Positions 17,005 through 25,811 of a stretch of DNA of 64,000 nt are shown here, piece by piece. The notes beneath the pieces were generated by a model that saw only the letters and a list, made by a program, of their open reading frames with translations, had not been told where the DNA came from and ran no database searches. Numbering within the stretch: the first letter of the stretch is position 1; every line of letters begins with the position of its first letter. The translations under genes and the position numbers were made by a program. This DNA is from Rossellomorea arthrocnemi. GTDB taxonomy: Bacteria > Bacillota > Bacilli > Bacillales > Bacillaceae_B. The stretch lies in the NCBI RefSeq assembly GCF_904424705.1, contig NZ_CAJGBF010000015.1, positions 1-64,000 on the forward strand, written 5' to 3'.

Positions 17005-17035
17005 TATTAACGGAAGTAAAAAGGAATTATTCCTT
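17005..17035 (+). promoter_or_regulatory. Composite promoter/operator of abgT
   Basis: TATTAACGG (17005-17013), a 7-nt gap, then AAGGAA-TTA-TTCCTT (17021-17035). Spacing and sequence of both blocks equal those before the M20 operon at 11753-11783. This implies a common regulator. Confidence 0.75.
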
Positions 17036-17061
17036 AAAACATTAGACGAAGGAGTGACCAC

Positions 17062-18591
17062 ATGACAAACCCGAATATAGAACCGAATCCACCTCAAAAG
17101 GAGAAAGGATTTCTTCGATTTTTAGGCGGAATCGAAAAGGTAGGGAATAAGCTCCCGGACCCATTTATGTTGTTTGTGTACTTATCTGTATTTATTGTAT
17201 TATTCTCATGGTTTATTTCCAGCTTAGGCGTCACGGTCATACACCCGAAAAATGGGGAAGAGCTGGCCATCAAAAGTCTTGTATCCGGAGAAGGTCTCCA
17301 ATACATACTTACCTCTATGCTTGATAATTTCACCGGATTTGCACCCCTCGGCCTCGTACTCGCCATGATGCTAGGTATTGGATTAGCCGAAAAAGTGGGA
17401 CTGCTTGAAACAGCGATCAAGAAAACGGTTTTAAACGCTCCCAAAGGATTGATTACATACGCCGTCATTATGGTAGGTATCATGGGGAACCTGGCGTCTG
17501 ATGCAGCGTTTGTCATTATCCCGCCTTTAGCTGCCATGATCTTCTATACAGTGGGCAGGCATCCGTTGGCAGGTCTTGCTGCAGGATTCTCCGGGGTTGG
17601 TGCAGGATTTACTGCAAACTTCATCATTACTGGTACTGATGCGTTACTTGCAGGTATTTCCACGGAAGCGGCAAAAGCCTTCGAAGTCACCGTTACGCCG
17701 GTGGACAACTGGTATTTCATGATCACATCTGTTGTGTTCCTGACGGTCGTCGGAGCATTCGTAACGGAAAAGGTCGTGGAGCCGCGACTCGGAACGTACA
17801 AAGGGAAAGTCGATAAAGTGTTGGAAGAAGAAAGCCCCTTGGAAGGAAAAGCATTGAGAAATGCCACATTGGCAGGATTGGCATTTATTCTGCTATTGGT
17901 CGTTTCCATTGTATGGCCGAGCTCACCAATGCGAAATGAGGATGGCGGTCTCATCCCGTCTACCTTCTTGTCAGGTATTATTCCCATCACTCTACTATTC
18001 TTCATTATTATCGGCGTCGTATACGGAGTGACAGTGAAGAAAATTCAATCAACAAGAGATATCCCGAAGTATATGACAGAAGCTATGAAGGATATGGGCG
18101 GTTATATCGTCTTAATCTTTGCCGCTGCACAATTCATCTCCTACTTTGATTGGACGAACCTCGGAACGTGGGTAGCGGTGAGTGGTGCAAACTTCCTGGA
18201 ATCGATCAATATGACAGGGCTCGCCGGCATTATTGGATTTGTCCTGTTGACGGCACTGTTGAATCTATTAATCTTCAGTGGGTCGGCACAATGGGCACTC
18301 GAAGCTCCGATCTTCATCCCGATGTTTGCCACCCTTGGATATAACCCGGCGTTCGTTCAAGCCGCTTACAGGATTGCAGATTCATCCACGAATATCATTA
18401 CGCCCATGAACCCATATATTATCGTCATCCTTGCCTTTATGAAGGAATACGATAAGAAAGCAGGGCTCGGAACCCTGATTTCCCTCATGCTGCCTTATAC
18501 GATTGCATTCTTATCAGTTTGGATCGTACTGCTTCTGGCATTTGCTTTGTTGGGGATACCGTTTGGACCGGGAGTGGGAGTTTACCTATAG
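17062..18591 (+). CDS. AbgT family transporter
   Basis: This is a 509-aa integral membrane protein with about 11-13 hydrophobic segments. AbgT-family proteins import p-aminobenzoyl-glutamate; some members export sulfonamides by proton exchange. Family-like features are the N-terminal GFLRFLGGIEKVGNKLPDPF and the conserved hairpin regions MGNLASDAAFVIIPPLAAM and FSGSAQWALEAPIFIPM, plus DSSTNIITPMNPY near the end. ATG with GAAGGAGTG upstream. It is monocistronic with its own promoter bearing the operator shared with the amidohydrolases, so the transporter probably delivers their substrate. Confidence 0.9.
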   Translation: MTNPNIEPNPPQKEKGFLRFLGGIEKVGNKLPDPFMLFVYLSVFIVLFSWFISSLGVTVIHPKNGEELAIKSLVSGEGLQYILTSMLDNFTGFAPLGLVLAMMLGIGLAEKVGLLETAIKKTVLNAPKGLITYAVIMVGIMGNLASDAAFVIIPPLAAMIFYTVGRHPLAGLAAGFSGVGAGFTANFIITGTDALLAGISTEAAKAFEVTVTPVDNWYFMITSVVFLTVVGAFVTEKVVEPRLGTYKGKVDKVLEEESPLEGKALRNATLAGLAFILLLVVSIVWPSSPMRNEDGGLIPSTFLSGIIPITLLFFIIIGVVYGVTVKKIQSTRDIPKYMTEAMKDMGGYIVLIFAAAQFISYFDWTNLGTWVAVSGANFLESINMTGLAGIIGFVLLTALLNLLIFSGSAQWALEAPIFIPMFATLGYNPAFVQAAYRIADSSTNIITPMNPYIIVILAFMKEYDKKAGLGTLISLMLPYTIAFLSVWIVLLLAFALLGIPFGPGVGVYL

Positions 18592-18600
18592 AACGGAGAA

Positions 18601-18627
18601 AGTCCAGCCTTTAAGAGCTGGGCTTTT
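18601..18627 (+). terminator. Terminator after abgT
   Basis: AGTCCAGC and GCTGGGCT pair across CTTTAAGA-type loop bases and are followed by TTTT. Confidence 0.7.
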
Positions 18628-18763
18628 CCTATTGTTCCATGAATCTCGAATGAAGTAAGTTCTTCAGAAAACCTCGGAAATGAATACATTAAATTTGTAA
18701 AAATGGATACGATTTGAAACAATGAAAATAACAAGAAAAATAATCAAGGGGTTGTCACTACAT

Positions 18764-20770
18764 ATGGTCAAAAAAATCATGTTGCTTTGTCTTTTTGTTG
18801 TTTTCAGTTTACTGATCGCAGGTTGTCAGGAGAAGGCTCAGCCAGATGATCGGCTGAAAGAATACGTAGATCTATGGAATAAAGAGAAATTTGATAATAT
18901 GTTCAAAGATTATGTAAATTCCTCCACTAAAGAAACGTTCAAAAAAGAAGATTTCGTTACGAGATACAATGATATCTATAAAGATTTAGAAGTGAAGGAT
19001 GTCAAAGTATCTTTTAAAAAGCCGGACAAAGAAGTGGAATGGGACAAAGAAACAAAAGCGGAATTTCCCTTGACCATTTCATTTAACACCCTGGCCGGTG
19101 AGGTTTCATATAAAAAAGATGTTACGCTGACAAAAGAAAAGAAGGACGACGAGGAAAACTGGTTCGTGGATTGGGACCCTTCGTTCATCCTTCCTGAGAT
19201 GGAAAAAGGGGATAAAGTCGGCGTGGAAAGTATCTCGGCCAACCGCGGGGAAATTCTTGATCGGAATCAGCAGCCCCTTGCCATCAACGGGGAAGCATTT
19301 GAGCTTGGAATTGTCCCGAAAGAGTTCAATGACAGTGATTTAGACAAGCTGGCCCAATTGCTGGATATGTCATCCGAATCCATTCAAAGTAAGCTGGATC
19401 AGAGCTGGGTAAAGCCGGAATTTTTTGTCCCTATCAAAAAGATCGCCTTATCTGAACGACCTTTAGCCTTAGATGTGATTGAACTCGGAGGGCTTTACTC
19501 CAAACGTGTACCGGCGAGGGAATATCCATATGGAGAAGCCACTGCCCATCTGACCGGTTATATCGGAAAGCTTACGGCAGAGAAATTGGAGAAGCTGAAA
19601 GACAAAGGCTATACCGCTCAGTCTCTAATGGGCTTAAGCGGAGCGGAGGAAGTTTATGAAGAACAATTGCGGGGCAAAGACGGGCAGCGTATTTATTTGA
19701 AGAAAAAAGATTCAGAAGACGTCTTAACCGTGGTCGAGCAACCTGTTCAAGACGGGAAGAACATCACCTTGACGATTGATGCCGAAATGCAAAAGAAGAT
19801 TTATGCCCAAATGAAGGATGAGGCAGGAACCGCAGCTGCCATGAATCCGCAAACAGGAGAAGCGCTGGCTCTTGTCAGCACTCCGGCCTATGATCCCAAT
19901 GAGTTTGTGTTAGGGATGAGCTCAGAAAAGTATAAGAAATTGGCGGACGATCCGAAAAAGCCATTGCGAAATCGCTTCCCCCTTGCGTATTCACCAGGTT
20001 CGACAATGAAAGGTATCACGTCTTCTGTCGGGCTGAAATCAGGTAAGCTGGATCCAACGAAAATATATGATATCAAAGGGAAGACGTGGAAAAAGGATGA
20101 ATCATGGGGGAAATATAAAGTTGTCCGGGTCTTTGATAATGAGAGCAAAGTGGACTTAGAAAGCGCCCTTAAATTCTCGGATAACATCTATTTTGCCCGT
20201 GTGGGATTAGAGATGGGAGCCGAGACCTTTATTGCTGGTTTGAAGGATTTCGGCTTTGGCGAAGAAATCCCCATGTCTTACCCGATTTACAAATCACAGG
20301 TTTCGAACAACGGGAAGATTTCCAAAGAAGTCCAGCTAGCCGATTCTGCATTCGGTCAAGGTGAGGTACTGATGAGCATCGTTCATCTGGCAAGTGCATA
20401 TGGCGGTATCATCAATGATGGAACCATGATGGAACCAAGACTTCTGAAGGACAAAGAACAGAAAGTGTGGAAGAAAGACCTGCTATCGAAAGAACAGGCA
20501 GAGATGATGAAAACGAATTTACGAAAAGTGGTCACAGAAGGAATTGCCGGAAAAGCGAGTGTAGAAGGAAAAGCCATCGCCGGGAAGACCGGAACGGCAG
20601 AAATCAAGGCAGAACAGGGAACGACAGGGACTGAAAATGGATTATTTGTTTCCTATGATCAAAATGACCCGTCCATGGTTCTCGCTATGCTCTTTGAAGA
20701 TGTACAGGACGCTGGTGGAAGTACCCATACAGTCCAAGTCGCAAAGAAGTTTTATGATAGTTGGAAATAA
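18764..20770 (+). CDS. pbpC: Penicillin-binding transpeptidase, PBP3/MecA-like class B lipoprotein
   Basis: This is a cell-wall DD-transpeptidase of 668 aa. The ATG at 18764 gives a clean lipoprotein signal (MVKKIMLLCLF...LLIAGC), whereas the ATG at 18722 has no ribosome site. After the lipobox comes an NTF2-like MecA_N domain (about 25-145), a PBP dimerisation domain (about 150-330), then the transpeptidase domain with SPGSTMKG (SXXK Ser), SDN and KTGTAE. This layout matches B. subtilis PbpC (PBP3) and the MecA/PBP2a group. Single gene with its own terminator. Low beta-lactam affinity is a feature of some relatives but cannot be claimed here. Confidence 0.88.
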   Translation: MVKKIMLLCLFVVFSLLIAGCQEKAQPDDRLKEYVDLWNKEKFDNMFKDYVNSSTKETFKKEDFVTRYNDIYKDLEVKDVKVSFKKPDKEVEWDKETKAEFPLTISFNTLAGEVSYKKDVTLTKEKKDDEENWFVDWDPSFILPEMEKGDKVGVESISANRGEILDRNQQPLAINGEAFELGIVPKEFNDSDLDKLAQLLDMSSESIQSKLDQSWVKPEFFVPIKKIALSERPLALDVIELGGLYSKRVPAREYPYGEATAHLTGYIGKLTAEKLEKLKDKGYTAQSLMGLSGAEEVYEEQLRGKDGQRIYLKKKDSEDVLTVVEQPVQDGKNITLTIDAEMQKKIYAQMKDEAGTAAAMNPQTGEALALVSTPAYDPNEFVLGMSSEKYKKLADDPKKPLRNRFPLAYSPGSTMKGITSSVGLKSGKLDPTKIYDIKGKTWKKDESWGKYKVVRVFDNESKVDLESALKFSDNIYFARVGLEMGAETFIAGLKDFGFGEEIPMSYPIYKSQVSNNGKISKEVQLADSAFGQGEVLMSIVHLASAYGGIINDGTMMEPRLLKDKEQKVWKKDLLSKEQAEMMKTNLRKVVTEGIAGKASVEGKAIAGKTGTAEIKAEQGTTGTENGLFVSYDQNDPSMVLAMLFEDVQDAGGSTHTVQVAKKFYDSWK

Positions 20771-20776
20771 CAAGGG

Positions 20777-20804
20777 AGAGAGGGGCAAATGCCCCTCTCT
20801 TTTT
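20777..20804 (+). terminator. Terminator of pbpC
   Basis: AGAGAGGGGC, loop AAAT, GCCCCTCTCTTTTTG: perfect stem with T-run. Confidence 0.95.
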
Positions 20805-20906
20805 GTCATCATGTTCCATCGCTCTTTTACCGACGATTCCGCTTTCAATCTGTGATATGATAAACGGAATGACCAGCGTGGTTGAAATTCAACAGGAGTG
20901 ATCAAT

Positions 20907-21977
20907 GTGAACATATTTTTAACGGGATCGACAGGGTTTCTTGGAGGAAAGCTGATCAAGAACCTTTTACAGAATGAACGAAATGAAGTTTATATATTAG
21001 TAAGGAATGTAGAGAAGGCTGAGAGATTAAGAGATTCTTTTCAATTAGAAGAGCAAGGGAGAATTCATATTTTTCAAGGGGATATCACCATACCAGATGC
21101 TGGTCTGAGTAAGGATGACGTGGAATGGCTAACCGGCAAAATAGATGCCGTTTATCATCTTGCAGCTCTTGTAAAGTTTGACCTGGATTTACGTGATGAA
21201 CTGTTTGCCGCCAATTACAACGGGACGATGCATATACTTGAACTGGCAGCACATCTTCAAGTGAAAAAGTTTTATTATGTGAGTACGGCTTACACAGTAG
21301 GAAAGCTGAGTGTGGGTGTGGAAGAGCTCTATCCCCCTGAAGGAGAGTTCAATAATCCTTATGAAGAAAGTAAAGTGAAATCGGAACATCTAGTATTTTC
21401 CTACCGTGACAAGATGGACGTGTCCATTTTCCGACCGGCCATCATTGTGGGGGATTCAAAAACCGGTGAAGCGGATTCTCAGTTTACCCTTTACGGATTT
21501 ATGCGTGCACTGGGAGTGTTCAAGCGTAAGACAGCGAGACGTCAAGGTGAAGAGCGGAACTACAGACTGGTTGCTGCCAAGAATGGGACATCCAATCTCG
21601 TCCCGGTCGATTATGTGGCTGACATCCTAAGCCTTGCTCCTGACAAAGCCCATCCTGATAAAATCTATCATATTACCAATCCTAATCCGCCTGAAAACAT
21701 TGAACTTCTGAAGGTAATAAAAGAGGCTCTTCAATTTGAACATTTAGAGGTCGTTGAAACCACTGGTGAGTATGAATTAGATGAAGAAGAGATAATGCTT
21801 AATGGCTTGATTGATGTGTTCAAGGTGTATCTTGCGGGTGCGTTGACGTTTGAGGATCGGAATACACAAGAGTTGATTGGAGGTACGGAGGTTGCTCATT
21901 TGGAGCTGCGTGATGAAACGATTGATATGATTATTCAGGCAGGCTGTGATTCCAACGGCGGAAAGATCATCATTTAA
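20907..21977 (+). CDS. Extended SDR / thioester-reductase-like NAD(P)-dependent epimerase
   Basis: This 356-aa cytosolic protein has an N-terminal Rossmann fold (MNIFLTGSTGFLGGKL) and a YEESK catalytic YxxxK. The STAY region preceding it and the substrate domain with RPAIIVGDSKTGE resemble the reductase domain of thioester reductases and fatty acyl-CoA reductases. The GTG at 20907 has AGGAG at good spacing; an in-frame GTG at 20898 overlaps the ribosome site. Single gene; no NRPS or fatty acid neighbours, so the substrate is unknown. Confidence 0.75.
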   Translation: MNIFLTGSTGFLGGKLIKNLLQNERNEVYILVRNVEKAERLRDSFQLEEQGRIHIFQGDITIPDAGLSKDDVEWLTGKIDAVYHLAALVKFDLDLRDELFAANYNGTMHILELAAHLQVKKFYYVSTAYTVGKLSVGVEELYPPEGEFNNPYEESKVKSEHLVFSYRDKMDVSIFRPAIIVGDSKTGEADSQFTLYGFMRALGVFKRKTARRQGEERNYRLVAAKNGTSNLVPVDYVADILSLAPDKAHPDKIYHITNPNPPENIELLKVIKEALQFEHLEVVETTGEYELDEEEIMLNGLIDVFKVYLAGALTFEDRNTQELIGGTEVAHLELRDETIDMIIQAGCDSNGGKIII

Positions 21978-22044
21978 TAGTAAAAAGATGCCGGGACATA
22001 ACTAAATCTATACATTCTGAAGACGAACAATAAGATCACGTGTT

Positions 22045-22190
22045 ACACCGCTATTGATTTCCATGCAAGACTTCGCTTTCCTCGGGCGGAAGGTGAGCCT
22101 CCTCGTCTCTGACGTTCCTGCGGGGTCTCACCTATTCCGCTTTTCCCGCAGGAGTCTTCGTCTTGCACTCCAATCAACAGCTAGAACCTG
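22045..22190 (+). repeat. Structured dispersed repeat (intergenic)
   Basis: The element begins ATTGATTTCCATGCAAGAC, includes GGTGAGCCTC and GGGGTCTCACC, and ends GTCTTGCACTCCAATCAAC. Outer arms (GCAAGAC/GTCTTGC, with ATTG/CAAT) and an inner stem (AGGTGAG/CTCACCT) can fold into a cruciform or RNA structure. A degenerate minus-strand copy lies at 185-362. It belongs to a repeat type widespread in Bacillaceae. It occupies the gap between two convergent genes. Confidence 0.75.
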
Positions 22191-22225
22191 CTTAATATAT
22201 GGATTAAGCTTTAGACCAAAAAATT

Positions 22226-22273
22226 AAAATCCGAACGAGTTAGATTTTTATCAAATCACTTGTTCGGATTTTT
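22226..22273. terminator. Terminator between convergent SDR genes
   Basis: AAAATCCGAACGAGT and ACTTGTTCGGATTTTT pair around a 17-nt loop with A- and T-runs, so it can work in both directions. Confidence 0.8.
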
Positions 22274-22311
22274 CTTTATCTGAAACCTTTTGTCCCAGCT
22301 TCTAAAAGTTT

Positions 22312-23112
22312 TTATAATGCTGTTACCATTCCACCATCAACAACTAGGGATTGTCCCGTTAAATAGGTATTTGCATCTGAAACAAGGAAGGCAATCACCC
22401 GGGCAAATTCATTGGGTTCACCATATCGTCCTATAGGAATCGACTTTTCACTCATACTCTTTAACTCTTCAACAGATAGGTTCTGTTTCTCAGCGTTTAT
22501 CTGATCCAGCTGGGCAACCCGTTCTGTTGCTATTCTTCCGGGGCCAACCGTGTTGATAAGAATATGTTCTCCGGCAAGTTCCCTTGATAAGCTTTTTGAT
22601 AACCCGACCATTCCTGTCCTGAAGGTGTTGGATAGAATCAGGCCGTCAATGGATTGCTTTATAGAAGATGAAGCAATATTCACGATACGTCCACCATTCC
22701 TGTTTCTCATATGAGGAATGACCTCTCTGATCGTACGAATATAGCTGAGCAGATTTAATTCAAAAGCATATTGCCAGTCGTCATCGTCGAATTGCTGGAA
22801 CCCCCCTGCAGGTGGACCACCCGTATTGTTGACGAGAATATCCACACCTCCAAGTTTTGTAACCGCTGTTTTAACGAGGGAGCGGATATCTTCAGGTTTC
22901 GTCATATCACAAGTCGTGTAATAAACATGCTGATTACCTGACAGTTCAATGATTTCACTTGCTGTCTTTTGAAGTTCTTCTTCATTTCTACTGGAAATGA
23001 GTACACGGGCTCCTTCTTTTGCCAGCTCCAGTGCCGTTGCTTTTCCTAATCCTTTACTTGAAGCGGTCACGATGACTGCTTTATTTTTTATACCGAATTC
23101 CATTTCTTTCAC
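22312..23112 (-). CDS. SDR family oxidoreductase lacking the usual Tyr-Lys pair
   Basis: This 266-aa classical-length SDR is encoded last in the TAXI-TRAP operon, 5 nt after the permease gene. The nucleotide-binding motif is TASSKGLG, NNTGG follows strand 4, and the family C-terminus (YLTGQSLVVDGG) is intact. Where YxxxK is expected after the catalytic Ser (IASSSIKQ), the sequence is LILSNTFRTGMVGLSKSL, with Asn/Phe/Arg instead of Tyr and Lys. FabG-like SDRs with this substitution form a known atypical subgroup often annotated as 3-oxoacyl-ACP reductases. The reaction is uncertain; context suggests it acts on whatever the TRAP system imports. Confidence 0.8.
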   Translation of the reverse strand: MKEMEFGIKNKAVIVTASSKGLGKATALELAKEGARVLISSRNEEELQKTASEIIELSGNQHVYYTTCDMTKPEDIRSLVKTAVTKLGGVDILVNNTGGPPAGGFQQFDDDDWQYAFELNLLSYIRTIREVIPHMRNRNGGRIVNIASSSIKQSIDGLILSNTFRTGMVGLSKSLSRELAGEHILINTVGPGRIATERVAQLDQINAEKQNLSVEELKSMSEKSIPIGRYGEPNEFARVIAFLVSDANTYLTGQSLVVDGGMVTAL

Positions 23113-23117
23113 CTCAT

Positions 23118-25283
23118 TTAATTGGTAATATTGATTTCTTCGTTCATCGGTTTACCCTTTCCCTGGTAGTTCCAAAACAGAACAAATAGGAATACCGCAA
23201 AACCGATGATGTCTGTAATCCACCCGGGGTAAATCAGAAGAAAGGCAGCAACCGCACTGATAAGTCGTAGGTTTATAGGGAATTTCTTCATGAAATAGCC
23301 TTCAATGGACACGGATAAAAGAAATACTCCGATTACAGATGTGATGGTGAGCGTGATGATACTTGTAACCGTAGCGTCCACCATCAGCATCTCATGGGAA
23401 AACACAAACATAAATGGAACAATGAATCCGGCTATGGCGAGCCTCATCGCCTGGAACCCCGTCTTCGTCGGGTCACCGCCGCTGATTCCCGCTCCGGCAA
23501 ATGCTGCCAATGCGACAGGTGGTGTGATATTTGCAAAGATTCCAAAGTAGAATACAAACATATGAGCGACAAACACGGCCGTTTCCGTTGAGCCGGCCAG
23601 TTCACGGAAGAGGGGTAATTGTAAAAGAATAGGTGCCGCCATCGTACTTGTAATGATATAGGTGGGGATACTTGGAAGTCCCATCCCCAACACAATAGAC
23701 GTCACCATGGTCAGTAATAATGTAATCACGAGCTGTAGAAGCGGGCTGTCGATCATTTCACCGATGCCGACAATACTGTTGGCTAATTCAAGGGCCACTC
23801 CCGTAAGTGAAGCGACTCCTACCACAATTCCTACTGCACCACAGGCTACCGCAACCGGAATCGTCGTTTTTGCCCCTTCTTCCAATGCCTGTACACAATC
23901 CTTCAATCCGATTTCTTCGGCTTCCAAGTTTTTGGATTTTCTGAACAGGTTGATCAGTAGGGGAATCACAACAACCAACAGTAGCTCCCACCATCCGGTT
24001 TTCAAAGGAGGCATCCCTTCGCCGGATAAAAGGCCATTCACTTGTGGTTGAAACACAAAGAATACTCCCAGCAGAGTTGAAAGAGTTAGGACCTGCTTCG
24101 ATCCTGAAATGATGATCGTGGCTAAAATCGACCAGAAGGCAGCGTAGAATGGTGTCTTTCCTGAGAATAATAAGTAAAGGAGAATCACCATTGGAATGAT
24201 TAAATGTCCACGTTCTGCCAAAACAGCTTTCACGGAGGGAAGTTCAGATTTCGGTACACCATTCAACCCTCGTTTGGATGCTCTGAAGTGCACCTGAAGC
24301 AGAATACCAATGTAGAAAAGCAGGGCAGGGATGATACCTGCCAATATTACCTTAGTATAAGGAATATTAAGATTCTCAGCCATGATGAAAGCAGCGGCAC
24401 CCATGATGGGCGGAAGTATTTGTCCTCCCACACTGGCTGCTGATTCGACGGCTCCTGCAAATTCTTTCTTATAGCCGATCTTTTTCATCAAGGGAATGGT
24501 GAAGGCACCGGTCGTCACGACATTGGCAACAGCTGATCCGTTAATGGAACCGAGAAACCCGCTGGCAATAACAGCAACTTTAGCAGGACCGCCTTTTGTA
24601 TGCCCGGCTACTGCCAAAGCTAAATCATTAAACAATTTCCCCATCCCTGAGCGGCTTAAGAACGCTCCGAAGAGGATAAAGAGAATGATGTAGCTTGCGG
24701 ATACACCTATTGCGGTACCGAGAATCCCTTCCGTAATGTATACAAGCTGTGAAATCATCTTTTTCGTTACGGTCAAGGTGATTTGAGAATTCAGTTCCGG
24801 ATAAATCGACAGCTTCACGTAGAGACCATAAAGTAAGAACCCCAGTGCCAGAAGCGTCAAACCCCAGCCGGTCACACGTCTGGTCAATTCGAGAAGAAGG
24901 ACGATGACAAGGATCCCCACGTAGTAGTCCATATCATTGATCTGCCCGCCTGTCCGGATGATGCGTTCGGCACTGAATAACATATAAATGCCAACAAACA
25001 AAGATAATCCGCTAAAGATATAATCATATAACGGAACCGATTGATCTTTCTTTTTACTAACAAAGGGGTAAAGGATAAATCCTATCGCCATCAGTCCATA
25101 TAAATGAATGCTTCGCTGTTTCACATCCACCAATGCTCCTGCGTAGGACGTGTATAAATGGAAGAGGGCAATCCCGGCTGCCAATACTAAAAGGACTAGA
25201 CCGATCATTTTAGGATACTTGTTCCTCGTATTTCCTTCCCGGTCCAACTCTTCCACTGATGTATTCTTCTGATTTTTCATCAT
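23118..25283 (-). CDS. TRAP transporter permease, fused 4TM/12TM (TAXI type)
   Basis: This 721-aa membrane protein has about 17-18 hydrophobic segments and combines the small (DctQ-like) and large (DctM-like) TRAP subunits, as usual in TAXI systems. Landmarks are the DctM-type GSINGSAVANVVTTG, AASVGGQILPPIMGAAAF, GMGLPSIPTY and ANITPPVALAAFAGAGI. It uses an ion gradient and a TAXI binding protein; substrates of the family include glutamate, dicarboxylates and alpha-ketoglutarate. It lies between a DUF1850 gene (12 nt upstream) and the SDR in a four-gene minus-strand operon. Confidence 0.93.
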   Translation of the reverse strand: MMKNQKNTSVEELDREGNTRNKYPKMIGLVLLVLAAGIALFHLYTSYAGALVDVKQRSIHLYGLMAIGFILYPFVSKKKDQSVPLYDYIFSGLSLFVGIYMLFSAERIIRTGGQINDMDYYVGILVIVLLLELTRRVTGWGLTLLALGFLLYGLYVKLSIYPELNSQITLTVTKKMISQLVYITEGILGTAIGVSASYIILFILFGAFLSRSGMGKLFNDLALAVAGHTKGGPAKVAVIASGFLGSINGSAVANVVTTGAFTIPLMKKIGYKKEFAGAVESAASVGGQILPPIMGAAAFIMAENLNIPYTKVILAGIIPALLFYIGILLQVHFRASKRGLNGVPKSELPSVKAVLAERGHLIIPMVILLYLLFSGKTPFYAAFWSILATIIISGSKQVLTLSTLLGVFFVFQPQVNGLLSGEGMPPLKTGWWELLLVVVIPLLINLFRKSKNLEAEEIGLKDCVQALEEGAKTTIPVAVACGAVGIVVGVASLTGVALELANSIVGIGEMIDSPLLQLVITLLLTMVTSIVLGMGLPSIPTYIITSTMAAPILLQLPLFRELAGSTETAVFVAHMFVFYFGIFANITPPVALAAFAGAGISGGDPTKTGFQAMRLAIAGFIVPFMFVFSHEMLMVDATVTSIITLTITSVIGVFLLSVSIEGYFMKKFPINLRLISAVAAFLLIYPGWITDIIGFAVFLFVLFWNYQGKGKPMNEEINITN

Positions 25284-25295
25284 GAGTCACCTCGC

Positions 25296-25769
25296 TTAAT
25301 CTTTAACAATCATATAAATCACTTTATACAGAGGGACGGACCTCACCGATAATTCGTAGGAAACTTGTGAATCAAGGGCAATGGTTCGTCCGTTCACACG
25401 AATTCGGTGATTCGTCCCCTTGCCTGTTTGAAACCGTAATGAGCTCCCGATCGTTTGATGGATCCCCGTCATATACACCCAGCCATCTTTTATATACGTA
25501 GTATCTCCGGCATGATCCGGGACGCCTGCTCCGAACGTTTTGAATCGGGTCGAAGTCAACAGAATGGTTTCACCCTGAATATGAAAGAATTCTTCCCAAT
25601 CTTCTTTTTCAACAGAATGGGTCCAGCGTATGGAAAATTCTTTTTGTTTTAAAAAGGGATGAACGACTATCGTTTGATTTTGATAGGATAAGAGCATTGT
25701 GTTTAGCGGGATAAAGGACGACAGTGAAAAAAGGAGGAAAATAAGGACACCGACTATTCTTCTTTTCAT
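25296..25769 (-). CDS. DUF1850 protein associated with TAXI-TRAP transporter
   Basis: This 157-aa protein has one N-terminal hydrophobic segment (signal or anchor) and a DUF1850 body beginning near FSIRWTHSVEKEDWEEFF, with FGAGVPDHAG and YMTGIHQTIG. DUF1850 genes are usually found next to TAXI-TRAP genes; a role in transport or maturation is suspected but unknown. Its 3' end carries a GAGGTCCGTCCCTC copy (25331-25344) read as VRSVPL, a dispersed motif otherwise mainly intergenic in this window, so the C-terminus may have been remodelled. Confidence 0.8.
   Translation of the reverse strand: MKRRIVGVLIFLLFSLSSFIPLNTMLLSYQNQTIVVHPFLKQKEFSIRWTHSVEKEDWEEFFHIQGETILLTSTRFKTFGAGVPDHAGDTTYIKDGWVYMTGIHQTIGSSLRFQTGKGTNHRIRVNGRTIALDSQVSYELSVRSVPLYKVIYMIVKD
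25331..25344. repeat. GAGGGACGGACCTC motif inside the DUF1850 gene
   Basis: Exact 14-bp copy within coding sequence, near the 3' end of the DUF1850 gene, without breaking the frame. Confidence 0.9.
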
Positions 25770-25811
25770 AGATAGAAAGAAGAGGGCATCAGAATGGATG
25801 CCCTTTCCGTA

